Positions 47,699 through 56,833 of a stretch of 64,000 nt of DNA are shown piece by piece. The position numbers were made by a program, and so were the translations under genes. How positions within the stretch are numbered: the stretch's first letter is position 1; every line of letters starts with the position of its first letter. Origin of the DNA: Planctomycetales bacterium 10988. GTDB taxonomy: Bacteria; Planctomycetota; Planctomycetia; Pirellulales; Pb10988. The notes below the pieces were generated by a model. The model ran no database searches. It was not told where the DNA came from and saw only the letters and a program-made list of their open reading frames with translations. The stretch is from assembly GCA_009664345.1 (NCBI GenBank), contig CP043547.1:186001-250000 (forward strand), written 5' to 3'.

Positions 47699-49039
47699 TT
47701 AAACTAATTCCGAGATTGGTTGATAACCGGGATCGACAAGATATTGCGGTCGGCCTGCGAAGTCAGGAATCGTGACATAGTTCGAATCTATTCCTAAATT
47801 CTTATACATGGTGGCGAACACTTCTTGGAAGTGAACCGGGCGATCGATGGCCTCTTCGCCGAGTCGATCGGTGGCCCCAATGACTTGACCAGTCCGCATG
47901 CCGCCACCAGCTAGTAATGCAGTGGAGACTTTGGGCCAGTGATCACGGCCGCCTTTGTCGTTGACTTTCGGAGTTCGTCCAAATTCACCCCAGACGACAA
48001 CCGTCGTGTCTTGCAGCATGCCACGCATTTCCAAATCTTCAATCAAAGCACTGAGACCTTGATCGAGCATCGGCATGTCTTCGCGTGCTCGCTTGAAGTT
48101 GTTATCATGCCAATCCCAACGGCTGAAAGCCAAGCTGACACAGCGAACGCCAGCTTCGACCAAACGTCGAGCCATGAGGAAATGTTCCATCATGCGAGGA
48201 GCCCCGTCCAAGACATTATTAGGGTCCCCTTTGCCATAGCGTTCGACAACGCGAGGGTCTTCTTTGCTCAAGTCGAGTGCTTCAACCAACTTACTGCTGG
48301 TCAATACTCCGAAGGCTTGTTGATTAAAGGCATCCAAACCGGCCATCATCCCCGAGGAATCCGCATCGCGACGGAAACGGTCCAACGAAGAGAGCAGCTT
48401 CTTTCGATCACCAAGGCGTTCGAGAGAGATTCCATTGAGAATCATATCGTCTCGGCCTTCAGCATTGGGCTTGAAGGGGCCATTGGCGAAACCAGCGAAG
48501 CCAGGTTGTCCAGCATCTGCCCACGGTGTATGCCGCATGGCAGGCGATAAACCAACAAAAGGAGGAACTGCCGGATCGGTCGGACCCTTCAAACGCGAAA
48601 GTGCCGAACCTAAGGACGGCCAGCCTCCCGGCGGTTGGCGATCATCGCTACGACCGGTCAGACATTGAAAAGCGTGATGCTTTCCGGTTGCTCCGACCAT
48701 CGAGCGAATCGGGACGAGTTTATCCATCATCCCCGCCAATCGCGGCATCAACTCACAAATCTCAATCCCGGATACATTCGTCGGGATCGGAGAGAGTTCA
48801 CCACGGATTTCCGCAGGTGCGTTTGGTTTTAAGTCATACATATCCAAGTGGGGCGGACCACCTGGCAGATAAATCATAATGATCGATTTTTGAGAGGAAC
48901 GAATTCCCGCTTGTGCTTCTGCCTGAAACAACTGGGGGAGAGAAAGACCGCCTAGGGCCAACCCACCGATTCTCAGGAAATTACGTCGATCAAGTCCGTC
49001 ACAAAGACGGGAATGCCCCTTTGCTAGGATATTAAGCAT
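47699..49039 (-). CDS. DUF1501 protein, Tat-exported
   Basis: The 446-residue protein belongs to DUF1501, a sulfatase/alkaline-phosphatase-like family found in great numbers in planctomycetes. The N-terminus has a twin-arginine signal ([15 protein letters not shown], about 17-31). Family landmarks are [20 protein letters not shown], the [19 protein letters not shown] block and [27 protein letters not shown], with metal-type Asp and His residues. In many genomes it pairs with a DUF1549/DUF1553 cytochrome gene; none is adjacent here. GGGAG lies before the ATG. Biochemical role not established. Confidence 0.95.
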   Translation of the reverse strand: MLNILAKGHSRLCDGLDRRNFLRIGGLALGGLSLPQLFQAEAQAGIRSSQKSIIMIYLPGGPPHLDMYDLKPNAPAEIRGELSPIPTNVSGIEICELMPRLAGMMDKLVPIRSMVGATGKHHAFQCLTGRSDDRQPPGGWPSLGSALSRLKGPTDPAVPPFVGLSPAMRHTPWADAGQPGFAGFANGPFKPNAEGRDDMILNGISLERLGDRKKLLSSLDRFRRDADSSGMMAGLDAFNQQAFGVLTSSKLVEALDLSKEDPRVVERYGKGDPNNVLDGAPRMMEHFLMARRLVEAGVRCVSLAFSRWDWHDNNFKRAREDMPMLDQGLSALIEDLEMRGMLQDTTVVVWGEFGRTPKVNDKGGRDHWPKVSTALLAGGGMRTGQVIGATDRLGEEAIDRPVHFQEVFATMYKNLGIDSNYVTIPDFAGRPQYLVDPGYQPISELV

Positions 49040-49484
49040 GGTCTTACTCCCTAACCATGGTTAGTTTTCGGCTTACATCCCGTGAGCCTAACTAACATTT
49101 AGCTTGATAAAGTTTAGCGATTAAGAGAATTCTGAAAGAGAGAGGATCGTTTTCAGATAGATTTTAAGATTCCAAAATATTCCATTCAAAGCATCAAGTA
49201 TTATGACGTGAAGAAACAATCATATCAACACATCTACATCTGAACAAGATTAAATTTCTTTGAAAAGATTCCTAAAGTTTCGAAAACGAATAATCTACTA
49301 ATACTACGAAATTCGCCCAGCTATTGTTTATTATCGGATTAAAAAATCAACAAACTTTGATGGGTTGGCTGAATTTCTTCCAATAATCTGAACGGATAAA
49401 AGCCCCGCATGGAGTAAAGCTAGGGGGAGAAATGAGCTTTTGATAAGAATGGTTTATTATCGTAAGATGTTTTATATTAGTGTC
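49040..49484. other. Intergenic region upstream of the DUF1501 gene
   Basis: These 445 AT-rich bases separate the DUF1501 gene and the end of the Sua5-type gene. Apart from the palindrome at 49051-49064, I see no gene or strong structure. Confidence 0.45.
49051..49064. promoter_or_regulatory. 14-bp palindrome before the DUF1501 start
   Basis: CTAACCATGGTTAG is a perfect palindrome centred about 18 bases upstream of the DUF1501 start codon, just before its ribosome site. It could be an operator; the bound protein is unknown. Confidence 0.35.
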
Positions 49485-50525
49485 TTATAATTTTTTTGAT
49501 GCTCTGAGAAGGCGGTCGCGGATTGCAAGCCACTCCGAGTCGGAAGGTGGAAGGGTAATATAGATGCGATCCAGTGATTTTTGGTCTAGTTCATGAAAGA
49601 GAGCATAAAGCCGGCGGGCGTAAGCGGCTGGATCGGCAGGGAGGAGGTGATGAATTTTAGGTGAAAGGGCTTGACCTTTTTTCAAATCGGAGATTGACTC
49701 AATGGGTTGATGGGTTAACCAAATCACCTTCTGACTGCCGTCAAGTTCATGCAAAAGATGCTTGGCATGTTCCTCTTCAAGAGCAAAGAGAGGGGTTCGA
49801 GGGGCATAGTGCTGAGGGAGTTGGCCCGGCGAGATCATAATGGTCGACTGATGTGAGGTTTGCTCCTGATTCTTTTCTTGAAACGGTTGGCCGTCCTCTT
49901 GCAAAACCTCCTTGATCATCGCATTGGTGATGGAACCGGGGCGGAGAACCCGCCAAGTCGCCGACGAAAGGTCCACGACTGTTGATTCGATTCCTTTCTG
50001 ACAAGCCCCCCCATCGAGGATCAGCGGAATTTTTCCAGCGAGGCCACGTGAGACATGCTCCACTTGGGTTGGAGAAAGCTGATTAGAAAGGTTCGCGCTC
50101 GGAGCAGCCAAAGGGAGTCCTGAGATTTTCAGAAGTTTCAGAGCAACCGGGTGTTGAGGCATTCTTAGGCCAACGGTCATTCCTCCTGCGGTAACAATGT
50201 CGGGGATGGCGGGATGCTTCGGAAGAATCATGGTGAGCGGACCGGGCCAAAAGGCTTCCGCCAAGCGTGAGGCTCTTTCATTCCAGCCAGTTGTCAGCGA
50301 TCGAGCTTTTTCGATCGAGGAGATATGAACAATCAAAGGGTTGTTGCTGGGTCTTCCTTTTGCTTGAAAAATCTTGGCAACGGCTTCTTCAGAATAGGCA
50401 TTTGCCCCAAGCCCATAAACGGTTTCGGTCGGGAACGCGACAAGCTCGCCCTGTTGTAAGAGTTCCGCAGCACGGCGGAGTTCGCTCTCTGAATGTTCAT
50501 TGACCTCCAGAATCTCTGTTTTCAT
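49485..50525 (-). CDS. L-threonylcarbamoyladenylate synthase, Sua5 type
   Basis: The 346-residue enzyme makes threonylcarbamoyl-AMP for t6A37 of tRNA. The YrdC domain (about 8-190) has VAFPTETVYGLGANA, IFQAKGRPSNNPLIVHI and SANLSNQLSPT. A C-terminal Sua5 domain follows the linker MISPGQLPQHYAPRTPLF at about residue 230, making it the long Sua5 form and not the short TsaC form. The stop is at an AT-rich end, and no other tRNA-modification genes are adjacent. Confidence 0.93.
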   Translation of the reverse strand: MKTEILEVNEHSESELRRAAELLQQGELVAFPTETVYGLGANAYSEEAVAKIFQAKGRPSNNPLIVHISSIEKARSLTTGWNERASRLAEAFWPGPLTMILPKHPAIPDIVTAGGMTVGLRMPQHPVALKLLKISGLPLAAPSANLSNQLSPTQVEHVSRGLAGKIPLILDGGACQKGIESTVVDLSSATWRVLRPGSITNAMIKEVLQEDGQPFQEKNQEQTSHQSTIMISPGQLPQHYAPRTPLFALEEEHAKHLLHELDGSQKVIWLTHQPIESISDLKKGQALSPKIHHLLPADPAAYARRLYALFHELDQKSLDRIYITLPPSDSEWLAIRDRLLRASKKL

Positions 50526-50856
50526 GGAAAAAGTTCACTTTTTCTTTAAATCTTTATGGGAAGGATTTCATCAAGAGAAAATGGCGGGGGCTTGGGTGAG
50601 GAAGCAGAAACGATTATGCTAAGCATACCTTCTTCGTTTATTTTAAAGAATCTCCTCGATTGGTAAACAACCCCGGTCGTGATCGAGGAAACAATTACAA
50701 TCGGCAGGGCATTCTTACACGAAGTGACTGCATTTACGAGATGAATTCAGTCCCGACTTAGACATTCTTGGAACAAGCAGATGTTTCAGAGAATTGTCCC
50801 GTGATAGCAGTCCTTTAAGTCGATCGCTATGACTTTTCACCTGGAGTTTGTCCTTC
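50526..50856. other. Intergenic region between the Sua5-type gene and the protease gene
   Basis: These 331 bases between divergent genes hold no gene. CTGGAG at 50841-50846 is the ribosome site of the protease gene. No repeat or hairpin was noted. Confidence 0.4.
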
Positions 50857-51657
50857 ATGATGCGGCTCTCGGAACCCCCTTCCACTCCTTATGATCTCCG
50901 TTTTCGCCTGTTTGGTATTCCTGTCCGCGTGGCCATGTGGTTCTGGATCATGGCGATTTTGTTGGGACATCCCTTCGAATCGACCCCTCAAGAGATCGTC
51001 ATTTGGGTGGCTGTCGTCTTCGTTTCGATCCTTGTGCATGAATTTGGTCACATCGCGATGGCGGCCTATATGAAATGGGAACCCGAACGAGTGATACTCT
51101 ACCATTTTGGTGGCTTGGCGATTTCTCGACCGACGTATCGCAACTCTTATGCGAGTATGGCGGTCATGTTTGGCGGGCCGTTGGCAGGTTTTCTCTTTGC
51201 GGCATTGATTTTGCTTGTACTCACGCTGTTCGGCAATTTTCCGTTAATAGGATTGGGACATTATAAGGAAGTCGCCTTGCCTGGAGATGGACAAATCATC
51301 TTCAATGCAAATTGGTTCTTTATTCAACTTAGTTATCCTTTGCAATCTTTTCCGTTATTGCTGCTGATTTTTCATTTATTAGCAGTCAATATCCTGTGGG
51401 GAGTTTTAAATCTTTTCCCCATTTTTCCTTTGGATGGCGGACAGATTGCCCGGGAGTTGTTGGTCATGTCCGATCCAGAAAATGGACCTACGCAGGCTTA
51501 TATTTTGTCGATCGTCACCGCTGTCGCCATGGCTGTGCTCGCCGCGGTCTCTTGGGGCAGTTTTTACTTGATGATTATGTTCTTAATATTGGCATATATG
51601 AGTTATGAAAACTTACGATATCAAAACTATGGAGGATTCGGTGGAGACCGTTGGTAA
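50857..51657 (+). CDS. Site-2 protease family (M50) membrane metalloprotease
   Basis: The 266-residue protein is an integral-membrane zinc protease. The metal site H61-E-F-G-H65 lies in a hydrophobic helix (SILVHEFGHIAM), and the second motif NLFPIFPLDGGQIARELL supplies the Asp ligand. About five to six membrane segments are visible, and no PDZ or CBS domain is attached. It belongs to the short M50B type with unknown substrates. ATG at 50857 is used, since GGAG at 50843-50846 is too near the TTG at 50848. Its end overlaps the next gene by 17 bases. Confidence 0.9.
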   Translation: MMRLSEPPSTPYDLRFRLFGIPVRVAMWFWIMAILLGHPFESTPQEIVIWVAVVFVSILVHEFGHIAMAAYMKWEPERVILYHFGGLAISRPTYRNSYASMAVMFGGPLAGFLFAALILLVLTLFGNFPLIGLGHYKEVALPGDGQIIFNANWFFIQLSYPLQSFPLLLLIFHLLAVNILWGVLNLFPIFPLDGGQIARELLVMSDPENGPTQAYILSIVTAVAMAVLAAVSWGSFYLMIMFLILAYMSYENLRYQNYGGFGGDRW

Positions 51658-52459
51658 CTACCAGCCGACAGCCCCGTCTAACTCCTCTTTGGAACCGACC
51701 CATCGGGTGGTTCTCGTGGGGGCAAGCAACCTTACTCGCGCCGTTCACATCATCACCAAAACCGCACAAGACCTCTGGGGAGATTCAGGGGACTTTTTAA
51801 TTGCCATGGGACATGGACGTTCTTATGGACAACCCAGCACCGTGATGGTTCGTCGTTTGCCGGGGATTCTTCAAAGCGGCCTGTGGGATGCTTTGGAACG
51901 ACGTCCCGAGTTGCCGACGCATGCCCTGCTGACGGACATCGGCAACGATATTCTCTACGAAGTCCCAATCGAAAAGATTGCCGGTTGGGTAGAAACGATG
52001 CTGCAACGCTTGGAAAAACATCAAGCACAAACCGTGATCACCTTGCTCCCGACCGAAAATGTCGGCCGGATTCTTCCTTGGCAATACTTTGTGGTGCGAA
52101 GTTTCTTCTTTCCAGGTTGCCGACTGCCACTAAAAGAAGTGGGCGATCGGGCGGTTGTTCTGAATGGACGACTTCGAGAGTTGGCTAAAAAGTACAATGT
52201 CAAGGTTATCGAGCAGAATCCAGAGTGGTACGGCTTCGATCCGATTCACCTGAAAACACAACTTTGGGCAAAGGTCTATCAAGATGTTTTGTCCTGTTAT
52301 GATGAGGCATGTGATCGGGATCTTTCGGTAGGCAGCTTCATTCGCTGGCTTTCCTTGAGAACTTGTTTTCCGGAACGTCATTGGCTCTGTGGTATTGCCG
52401 GACGTGGGGCTCAACCTGCTCGCATCACTCCGGAAGGCTCCCGTTTCTCCTTCTTTTAA
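51641..52459 (+). CDS. SGNH/GDSL-like hydrolase (inferred)
   Basis: The roughly 272-residue protein has the blocks of an SGNH hydrolase in order: VVLVGASNLTRA near the start (with the Ser where GDS is usual), a GHGRSYG loop, TDIGNDILYEVP with the block III Asn, and FDPIHLKTQLW near residue 203 with the block V Asp-x2-His. No signal peptide. The family act as esterases on lipids or sugars; the substrate is unknown. I prefer the GTG at 51641, with GGAGG just upstream, though ATG 51605 and ATG 51629 are also open. It overlaps the protease gene, so the two are co-translated. Confidence 0.72.
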   Translation: METVGNYQPTAPSNSSLEPTHRVVLVGASNLTRAVHIITKTAQDLWGDSGDFLIAMGHGRSYGQPSTVMVRRLPGILQSGLWDALERRPELPTHALLTDIGNDILYEVPIEKIAGWVETMLQRLEKHQAQTVITLLPTENVGRILPWQYFVVRSFFFPGCRLPLKEVGDRAVVLNGRLRELAKKYNVKVIEQNPEWYGFDPIHLKTQLWAKVYQDVLSCYDEACDRDLSVGSFIRWLSLRTCFPERHWLCGIAGRGAQPARITPEGSRFSFF

Positions 52460-52495
52460 AGAACGAACCTCAATCTCGGATCAAAGAAACTATTC

Positions 52496-52550
52496 AAGAG
52501 AACCTTCTCTTTTTCGACTTTCATGCTCGGAAAGGGGAAGGTTCTCTTTC
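52496..52550 (+). terminator. Long hairpin terminator after the SGNH gene
   Basis: AAGAGAACCTTC (52496-52507) pairs perfectly with GAAGGTTCTCTT (52537-52548), and the loop can pair further (CTTTTTCGA with TCGGAAAGG through G-U pairs). The 3' arm ends in CTCTTTC; there is no long T tract. Confidence 0.65.
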
Positions 52551-52694
52551 GCTAAGTTGGTTCTTCCTTTATCTTACCGCCATCGAATTGTCCTCTTGGC
52601 TTTGAATGGGCAACCGTTTCGGTCGGCTTCGAAATGGCCTTTGCAGCTCTCTAGCTCGTTCAAGTATTCATTAGAATGGTACCGTTGATCTCAG

Positions 52695-54503
52695 ATGGAA
52701 GACGCTCACGCTCAGGATTCTCCTTTAAAACCAGAACAAATCTATCAAGAACGCATCACTCAACGAAAGGAAGAACTTCGCCGTTGGGACCAGCGGGAAG
52801 GGATTTGGGGAACCGGCAGGGTTCTCACTTTCCTGGCCATTTTCGTTGTTGGCTATCTCACGAGTGCCACCGCTTGGGAATTCACCATCGGGGTGGTTGG
52901 TTCTATCATTGTCTTTTTGGTGACGATCAAGATTCACCAAAGGATCGTTCGCCGGCAAACTTTGGCCGCTTTGTCAATCCGTCACTATCGCAATGGGTTG
53001 CGTCGTCTTCGAGACCAATGGGCAGGCCACGGCCCGACTGGCAAGGAGTGGCTCACTCCCAATCACCCTTATGCCTACGATCTTGATCTCTTTGGAAAAG
53101 GCTCGCTCTTTCAACTTCTCTGCACGGCGAAAACCCCGATGGGGCAGGCAAAGCTAGCGAATTGGCTTCTGCATCCGGCGGAGAACGAACAGATCAAAGC
53201 CCGGCATGAGGCCATCGACGAGCTTCGAGAAAAAGTGGATTTGCGTGAAGAAGTCGGGGTCATCGAAAGCGAGGAACGCCGCGAACTTCACCCTGGCGCA
53301 CTCATGGCTTGGATCGATGAACCTCCTTTGCTCGTCGCTTGGTTCTGGCCGACAGCGGCGATGATTCTCGGCTTGGCGGCAGCACTAAGTCTGATTGGAT
53401 GGCAACTATGGGGTTGGGGCCTAGAACCTTTCGCCATTATTCTGCTGGCGGAAACAGTCGTTGTCGGGGCATTATTCCGCCGTCTACAGGCGATTTCATC
53501 TCAGGTAGATACGGCCTTCGCCGAGTTGGAAATCCTCGCCCATTTGTTAAAAATATTTGAAAAAGAATCCTATCAATCACCCCTTCTTCAGCAACTTCGC
53601 GAGAAACTGGGGGAAGGGGATCTTCCCTCGAAGCAAATCGCCAAGTTGAATCGCTGGATTCGTAGTTACGAAAACGCTCTCAAGAACCAATTCTTCGCGG
53701 CCTTTGCTTTTCTCTTTCAATTGACGATTCTCTTCGCTTGGGGAATCGAGCGGTGGCGAATGAAAATGAAAGAGGAAATTCCCGATTGGCTCGAAACGAT
53801 CGGGACCTGGGAAGCCTTATTAAGTCTGTCGGGTTATGCTTTTGAAAATCCCGAACATCCTTTCCCCGAGCTGGAATCGGATCGGTGTCTCATTGGGAAA
53901 CAAATCGGCCATCCGCTGCTGCCGCGAGATCGTTGCATCCGAAATGATCTTGATCTGAGTGGGCCACTTCAATTAATGATCGTAAGTGGGTCGAATATGT
54001 CGGGGAAAAGTACTCTGCTCCGCTCGGTAGGTTTGAATGTGGTGCTGTCCCTTGCCGGGGCTCCGGTGAGAGCCAAACGATTCCAATTGTCAAATGTCCA
54101 ACTTGCCAGTTCCATGCGGATTCAAGATTCGTTACAAGAAGGGATTTCTCACTTTTATGCGGAAATCAAACGGCTTCGCGAGATTGTCGATCTCTCGGTT
54201 GAAGAAAAGCCCGTCTTGTTTTTACTGGATGAATTGTTGCACGGGACGAATTCTCACGACCGACGCGTCGGAGCAGAAGGGGTCATTCGTAAACTCTTAG
54301 CCAAGAACGCTTTCGGGTTTGTGACAACCCATGATCTTGCTCTGGCAGAACTGGCGAATCGTCTCGGAGACCAAGCCCGAAATGTCCATTTCAGCGATCA
54401 ACTGGTCGATGGAAAGATGGTCTTTGATTACCAAATGAAAGAAGGCGTCGTTCCTAAAAGCAACGCCCTCGCGTTAATGCGGCTACTTGGGTTAGAGGTC
54501 TAA
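52695..54503 (+). CDS. Membrane-embedded MutS-like ATPase
   Basis: The 602-residue protein ends in a MutS-type ABC ATPase domain: Walker A SGSNMSGKSTLLRSVGLN (about residue 430-447), the QDSLQEGISHFYAEIKRL helix, Walker B VLFLLDELLHGTNSHDR (about 504-520) and the VTTHDLALAEL histidine switch. Before it lie the MutS-like lever helices but no mismatch-recognition domain I or Smr domain. Instead there are hydrophobic helices at about 42-77 (two), 212-262 (two) and 332-355. Such membrane MutS homologues occur in several phyla and have no established function. The ATG has only a weak ribosome site. Confidence 0.88.
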   Translation: MEDAHAQDSPLKPEQIYQERITQRKEELRRWDQREGIWGTGRVLTFLAIFVVGYLTSATAWEFTIGVVGSIIVFLVTIKIHQRIVRRQTLAALSIRHYRNGLRRLRDQWAGHGPTGKEWLTPNHPYAYDLDLFGKGSLFQLLCTAKTPMGQAKLANWLLHPAENEQIKARHEAIDELREKVDLREEVGVIESEERRELHPGALMAWIDEPPLLVAWFWPTAAMILGLAAALSLIGWQLWGWGLEPFAIILLAETVVVGALFRRLQAISSQVDTAFAELEILAHLLKIFEKESYQSPLLQQLREKLGEGDLPSKQIAKLNRWIRSYENALKNQFFAAFAFLFQLTILFAWGIERWRMKMKEEIPDWLETIGTWEALLSLSGYAFENPEHPFPELESDRCLIGKQIGHPLLPRDRCIRNDLDLSGPLQLMIVSGSNMSGKSTLLRSVGLNVVLSLAGAPVRAKRFQLSNVQLASSMRIQDSLQEGISHFYAEIKRLREIVDLSVEEKPVLFLLDELLHGTNSHDRRVGAEGVIRKLLAKNAFGFVTTHDLALAELANRLGDQARNVHFSDQLVDGKMVFDYQMKEGVVPKSNALALMRLLGLEV

Positions 54504-54584
54504 CTCTTTTCTCAAAAACAACCCAATCATCGAATAGAACCTATAAAAATTCTTGTGGCCAGGAAGGCCGTGAAGGAGTCCGCA

Positions 54585-55715
54585 ATGGGGATGGGACCAG
54601 GAATTTCAGCGGAAATTAGCCCGGCTCAAGGCTCAAGAACTCAAGAAGTTGTTGATCGTGAGTTAATTACTGCACAGATCAAAGCTATCGCCCGAGAGGT
54701 GGTGACCAAGCTAACTCAGGCAGAGAAGTTAACGGAAGATTGGTCTAATCAAGGACTTACAGAAATTCTCATCGATCAGATTCTCTCGAATTGCTTGCTC
54801 GAACTCGATGATCTGGGGATTCAAGGTCCCGCCATTGAGTCACTGTCTCCCATCCTTTGGGAAGCTGCTCAATCTTGGTTCAATGTCGGTCGATTGCAAC
54901 ATCGTGCCCGTTTCAAACCCCGCGGGATGGCCGGTGATTATCTCCTTTTCTCCCAAATCTGTACACAAACCGTTGATGAACACCCTTTGGGTGGGGCCTT
55001 GGATCGCTTCTTTTTGCGTCAAGCAGCCCCGCTTGCCGTTTATTCTCGGACTCAACAAACGGCTTTTTCCTTGGTTGATTATGCCCTTTCGGTTCCTGGG
55101 GATCAAAAGATCAAAGTCGTAAGTGTCGGCTCAGGGCCAGCCTGGGATTCTTTTTGGGCTCTCGAAGCACTCCCGGAATCGGTTCGTGAGCGGATGGAAT
55201 TTGTCCTCCTAGACCTTGATCCAGAAGCGGTTCAATCCGCCAAAGAGCTGTTGGAACTCATGATTAAACCGGGTCAGATCACCGCACTTCGTGAGAATTT
55301 ATTTCGTCTGGCGAAAAAGAAATCCTCCATCGAGCTTCTGTCCGATTCTGATTTTATTAGCTGTTTGGGACTTTTTGACTATCTTCAAGATGAACCTGCG
55401 GCCCAGATGATCCGTCTGTTCTTTCAGTCGCTCAAGCCAAATGGGCAACTGTTCGTGGGAAATTTTGGGGCACATTGCCCTAGCCGGGCATTTATGGAGT
55501 GGATTGGGAATTGGTATTTGATTTACCGAACCCCGGTAGAGATGCACTTTTTAGCTGAAAAAGCTGGGATTCCTGCAGGAAAGTGGCAAGTCGCTGCCGA
55601 CCGAACAGGGGTCAATTTGATGCTCCAAGCCACTAGAAAAATCAGCACAACCATTCCAGCCCCGCATTTTTTGCGAACTGCCCATCGGAATGCTTCACAA
55701 GCGATCAAGGAATAA
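54585..55715 (+). CDS. Class I SAM-dependent methyltransferase-like protein
   Basis: The roughly 376-residue protein has a helical N-terminal half and a Rossmann-type methyltransferase domain from about 180. The SAM motif I is KVVSVGSGPAWDSFWALEAL, motif II FVLLDLDPEAVQSA, and LGLFDYLQDEPAAQMIRLFFQ and SLKPNGQLFVGNF follow. The N-terminal half contains FKPRGMAGDYLLF. The methyl acceptor is unknown. I chose the ATG at 54585, preceded by AAGGAG at good spacing; the GTG at 54555 is in frame but has none. It lies 81 bases after the MutS-like gene and may share its message. Confidence 0.85.
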   Translation: MGMGPGISAEISPAQGSRTQEVVDRELITAQIKAIAREVVTKLTQAEKLTEDWSNQGLTEILIDQILSNCLLELDDLGIQGPAIESLSPILWEAAQSWFNVGRLQHRARFKPRGMAGDYLLFSQICTQTVDEHPLGGALDRFFLRQAAPLAVYSRTQQTAFSLVDYALSVPGDQKIKVVSVGSGPAWDSFWALEALPESVRERMEFVLLDLDPEAVQSAKELLELMIKPGQITALRENLFRLAKKKSSIELLSDSDFISCLGLFDYLQDEPAAQMIRLFFQSLKPNGQLFVGNFGAHCPSRAFMEWIGNWYLIYRTPVEMHFLAEKAGIPAGKWQVAADRTGVNLMLQATRKISTTIPAPHFLRTAHRNASQAIKE

Positions 55716-55801
55716 AGTTCATAAGTTGTTATCTGAAAAAGATTTAAAGATAATTATTTTCTTTCGATTCGAGAACAATTTTTTGAATTATTTGAACCTT
55801 T

Positions 55802-55829
55802 TTGCCTGATCATACGTTTTTCTTATAGT
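55802..55829 (+). promoter_or_regulatory. Candidate sigma-70 promoter of the PIN-like gene
   Basis: TTGCCT (55802-55807) and TATAGT (55824-55829), 16 bases apart, match the consensus at four and five of six positions. It would give a leader of about 120 bases containing a perfect hairpin. Confidence 0.45.
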
Positions 55830-55904
55830 CAATGATCATGTGAATACCTTAGAATAGGGAAGTGAGGCAGTTTTTCCTCGTTAGAATGATTCCTTCCCTC
55901 AAGG

Positions 55905-55931
55905 TGAAGCCAGCGTTTTTTGCTGGCTTCA
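55905..55931 (+). promoter_or_regulatory. Perfect leader hairpin before the PIN-like gene
   Basis: TGAAGCCAGC (55905-55914) and GCTGGCTTCA (55922-55931) form a 10-bp stem with the loop GTTTTTT. No T tract follows; the ribosome site AAAGGGGGG begins about 12 bases downstream. Confidence 0.55.
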
Positions 55932-55956
55932 GACTAAATGTTGAAAGGGGGGTATC

Positions 55957-56748
55957 ATGATCGCCGATTTAAAGAAACAAAGTAAATTTCGATCCATGGA
56001 TTTCTCCGGACGTCAAGCCATGTTGGGAAGTACTTCGTTAAGGACAACGAAGAATCGTGTCGTGGTGCTTTATGATGCTAGCTATTTGCTGAATGCATCT
56101 GCCGCCCACCCCTACCCTCAACCTCCAAAAGGTCGGGAAGTCGATCACTTCCTGCCACATGAGGTTCGTTCAGAAATTCGAGATATTTTAGCCCATCCTG
56201 AAATGGAGCATCATACACAACAGGTCAAAGAGCTGGTCATGTCTTTGATGGAGCCACCGCAAGAAAGCAGTTATGACGAACCGGTGCTCGAACATGAAGC
56301 TCGTCCGTTGATTTTGGATGATAGTTTAGGAACCGACTCGCGAACGGGTCAGCTCCTGTTAGGATTTGCCAAAGAACTGCTTGAAGAAGATCGAGCTGGT
56401 AAGGTTATTATTGCCACCGATGATGTTGGCTTGACCTTGGAAGCCAAGCGATTGTGTCAGATTTATGATCTCGACGTGGTGACTTGCAGCTCGAAACAAT
56501 CACTGGCAGATGTGGATCGAGGAGATAAAATGCAAAAAGCAATGAATTGTTCCGATGTAGGGCCGTCAAGCTTCTCTCGAATCGTTTTCCGAAGCTTGGG
56601 TGGTTTGATTACCTTGAGCCTGCTCGGTGGTGCTGGATTCTGGTCGTATTCGGCCGCACCTTGGATTACCGTAGCGGTGGTGGTGACCATCTTGGTTTTG
56701 CTTGGTCCGGCGATGCTGGAAATTTGGTTCCAACGTCATAAGATGTAA
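55957..56748 (+). CDS. PIN-like domain protein with C-terminal membrane hairpin
   Basis: The 263-residue protein has features of a PIN nuclease fold: VVVLYDASYLL with Asp40 at the first strand, a central helical region with acidic residues, and VIIATDDVGLTLEAKRLCQIYDLDVVT (about 148-174), which matches the (T/N)D-D-x-L-x3-A-x4-G-V-x-V pattern of PIN proteins. The last 50 residues hold two hydrophobic helices (about 213-230 and 236-253) and a basic end, so the domain is held at the membrane facing the cytoplasm. No antitoxin-like gene precedes it. AAAGGGGGG precedes the ATG. The nuclease call is inference. Confidence 0.75.
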   Translation: MIADLKKQSKFRSMDFSGRQAMLGSTSLRTTKNRVVVLYDASYLLNASAAHPYPQPPKGREVDHFLPHEVRSEIRDILAHPEMEHHTQQVKELVMSLMEPPQESSYDEPVLEHEARPLILDDSLGTDSRTGQLLLGFAKELLEEDRAGKVIIATDDVGLTLEAKRLCQIYDLDVVTCSSKQSLADVDRGDKMQKAMNCSDVGPSSFSRIVFRSLGGLITLSLLGGAGFWSYSAAPWITVAVVVTILVLLGPAMLEIWFQRHKM

Positions 56749-56781
56749 TCAAACAAGAATTTACATCTGAACGACAAATAA

Positions 56782-56809
56782 AAAAGCCTCCTGTTTTCGG
56801 GAGGCTTTT
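56782..56809. terminator. Bidirectional terminator
   Basis: AAAAGCCTCC (56782-56791) pairs with GGAGGCTTTT (56800-56809) over an 8-base loop, with A and T runs outside. It separates the convergent PIN-like and VWA genes. Confidence 0.92.
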
Positions 56810-56833
56810 GTTGTTTTGATACTTAGTAATCGG

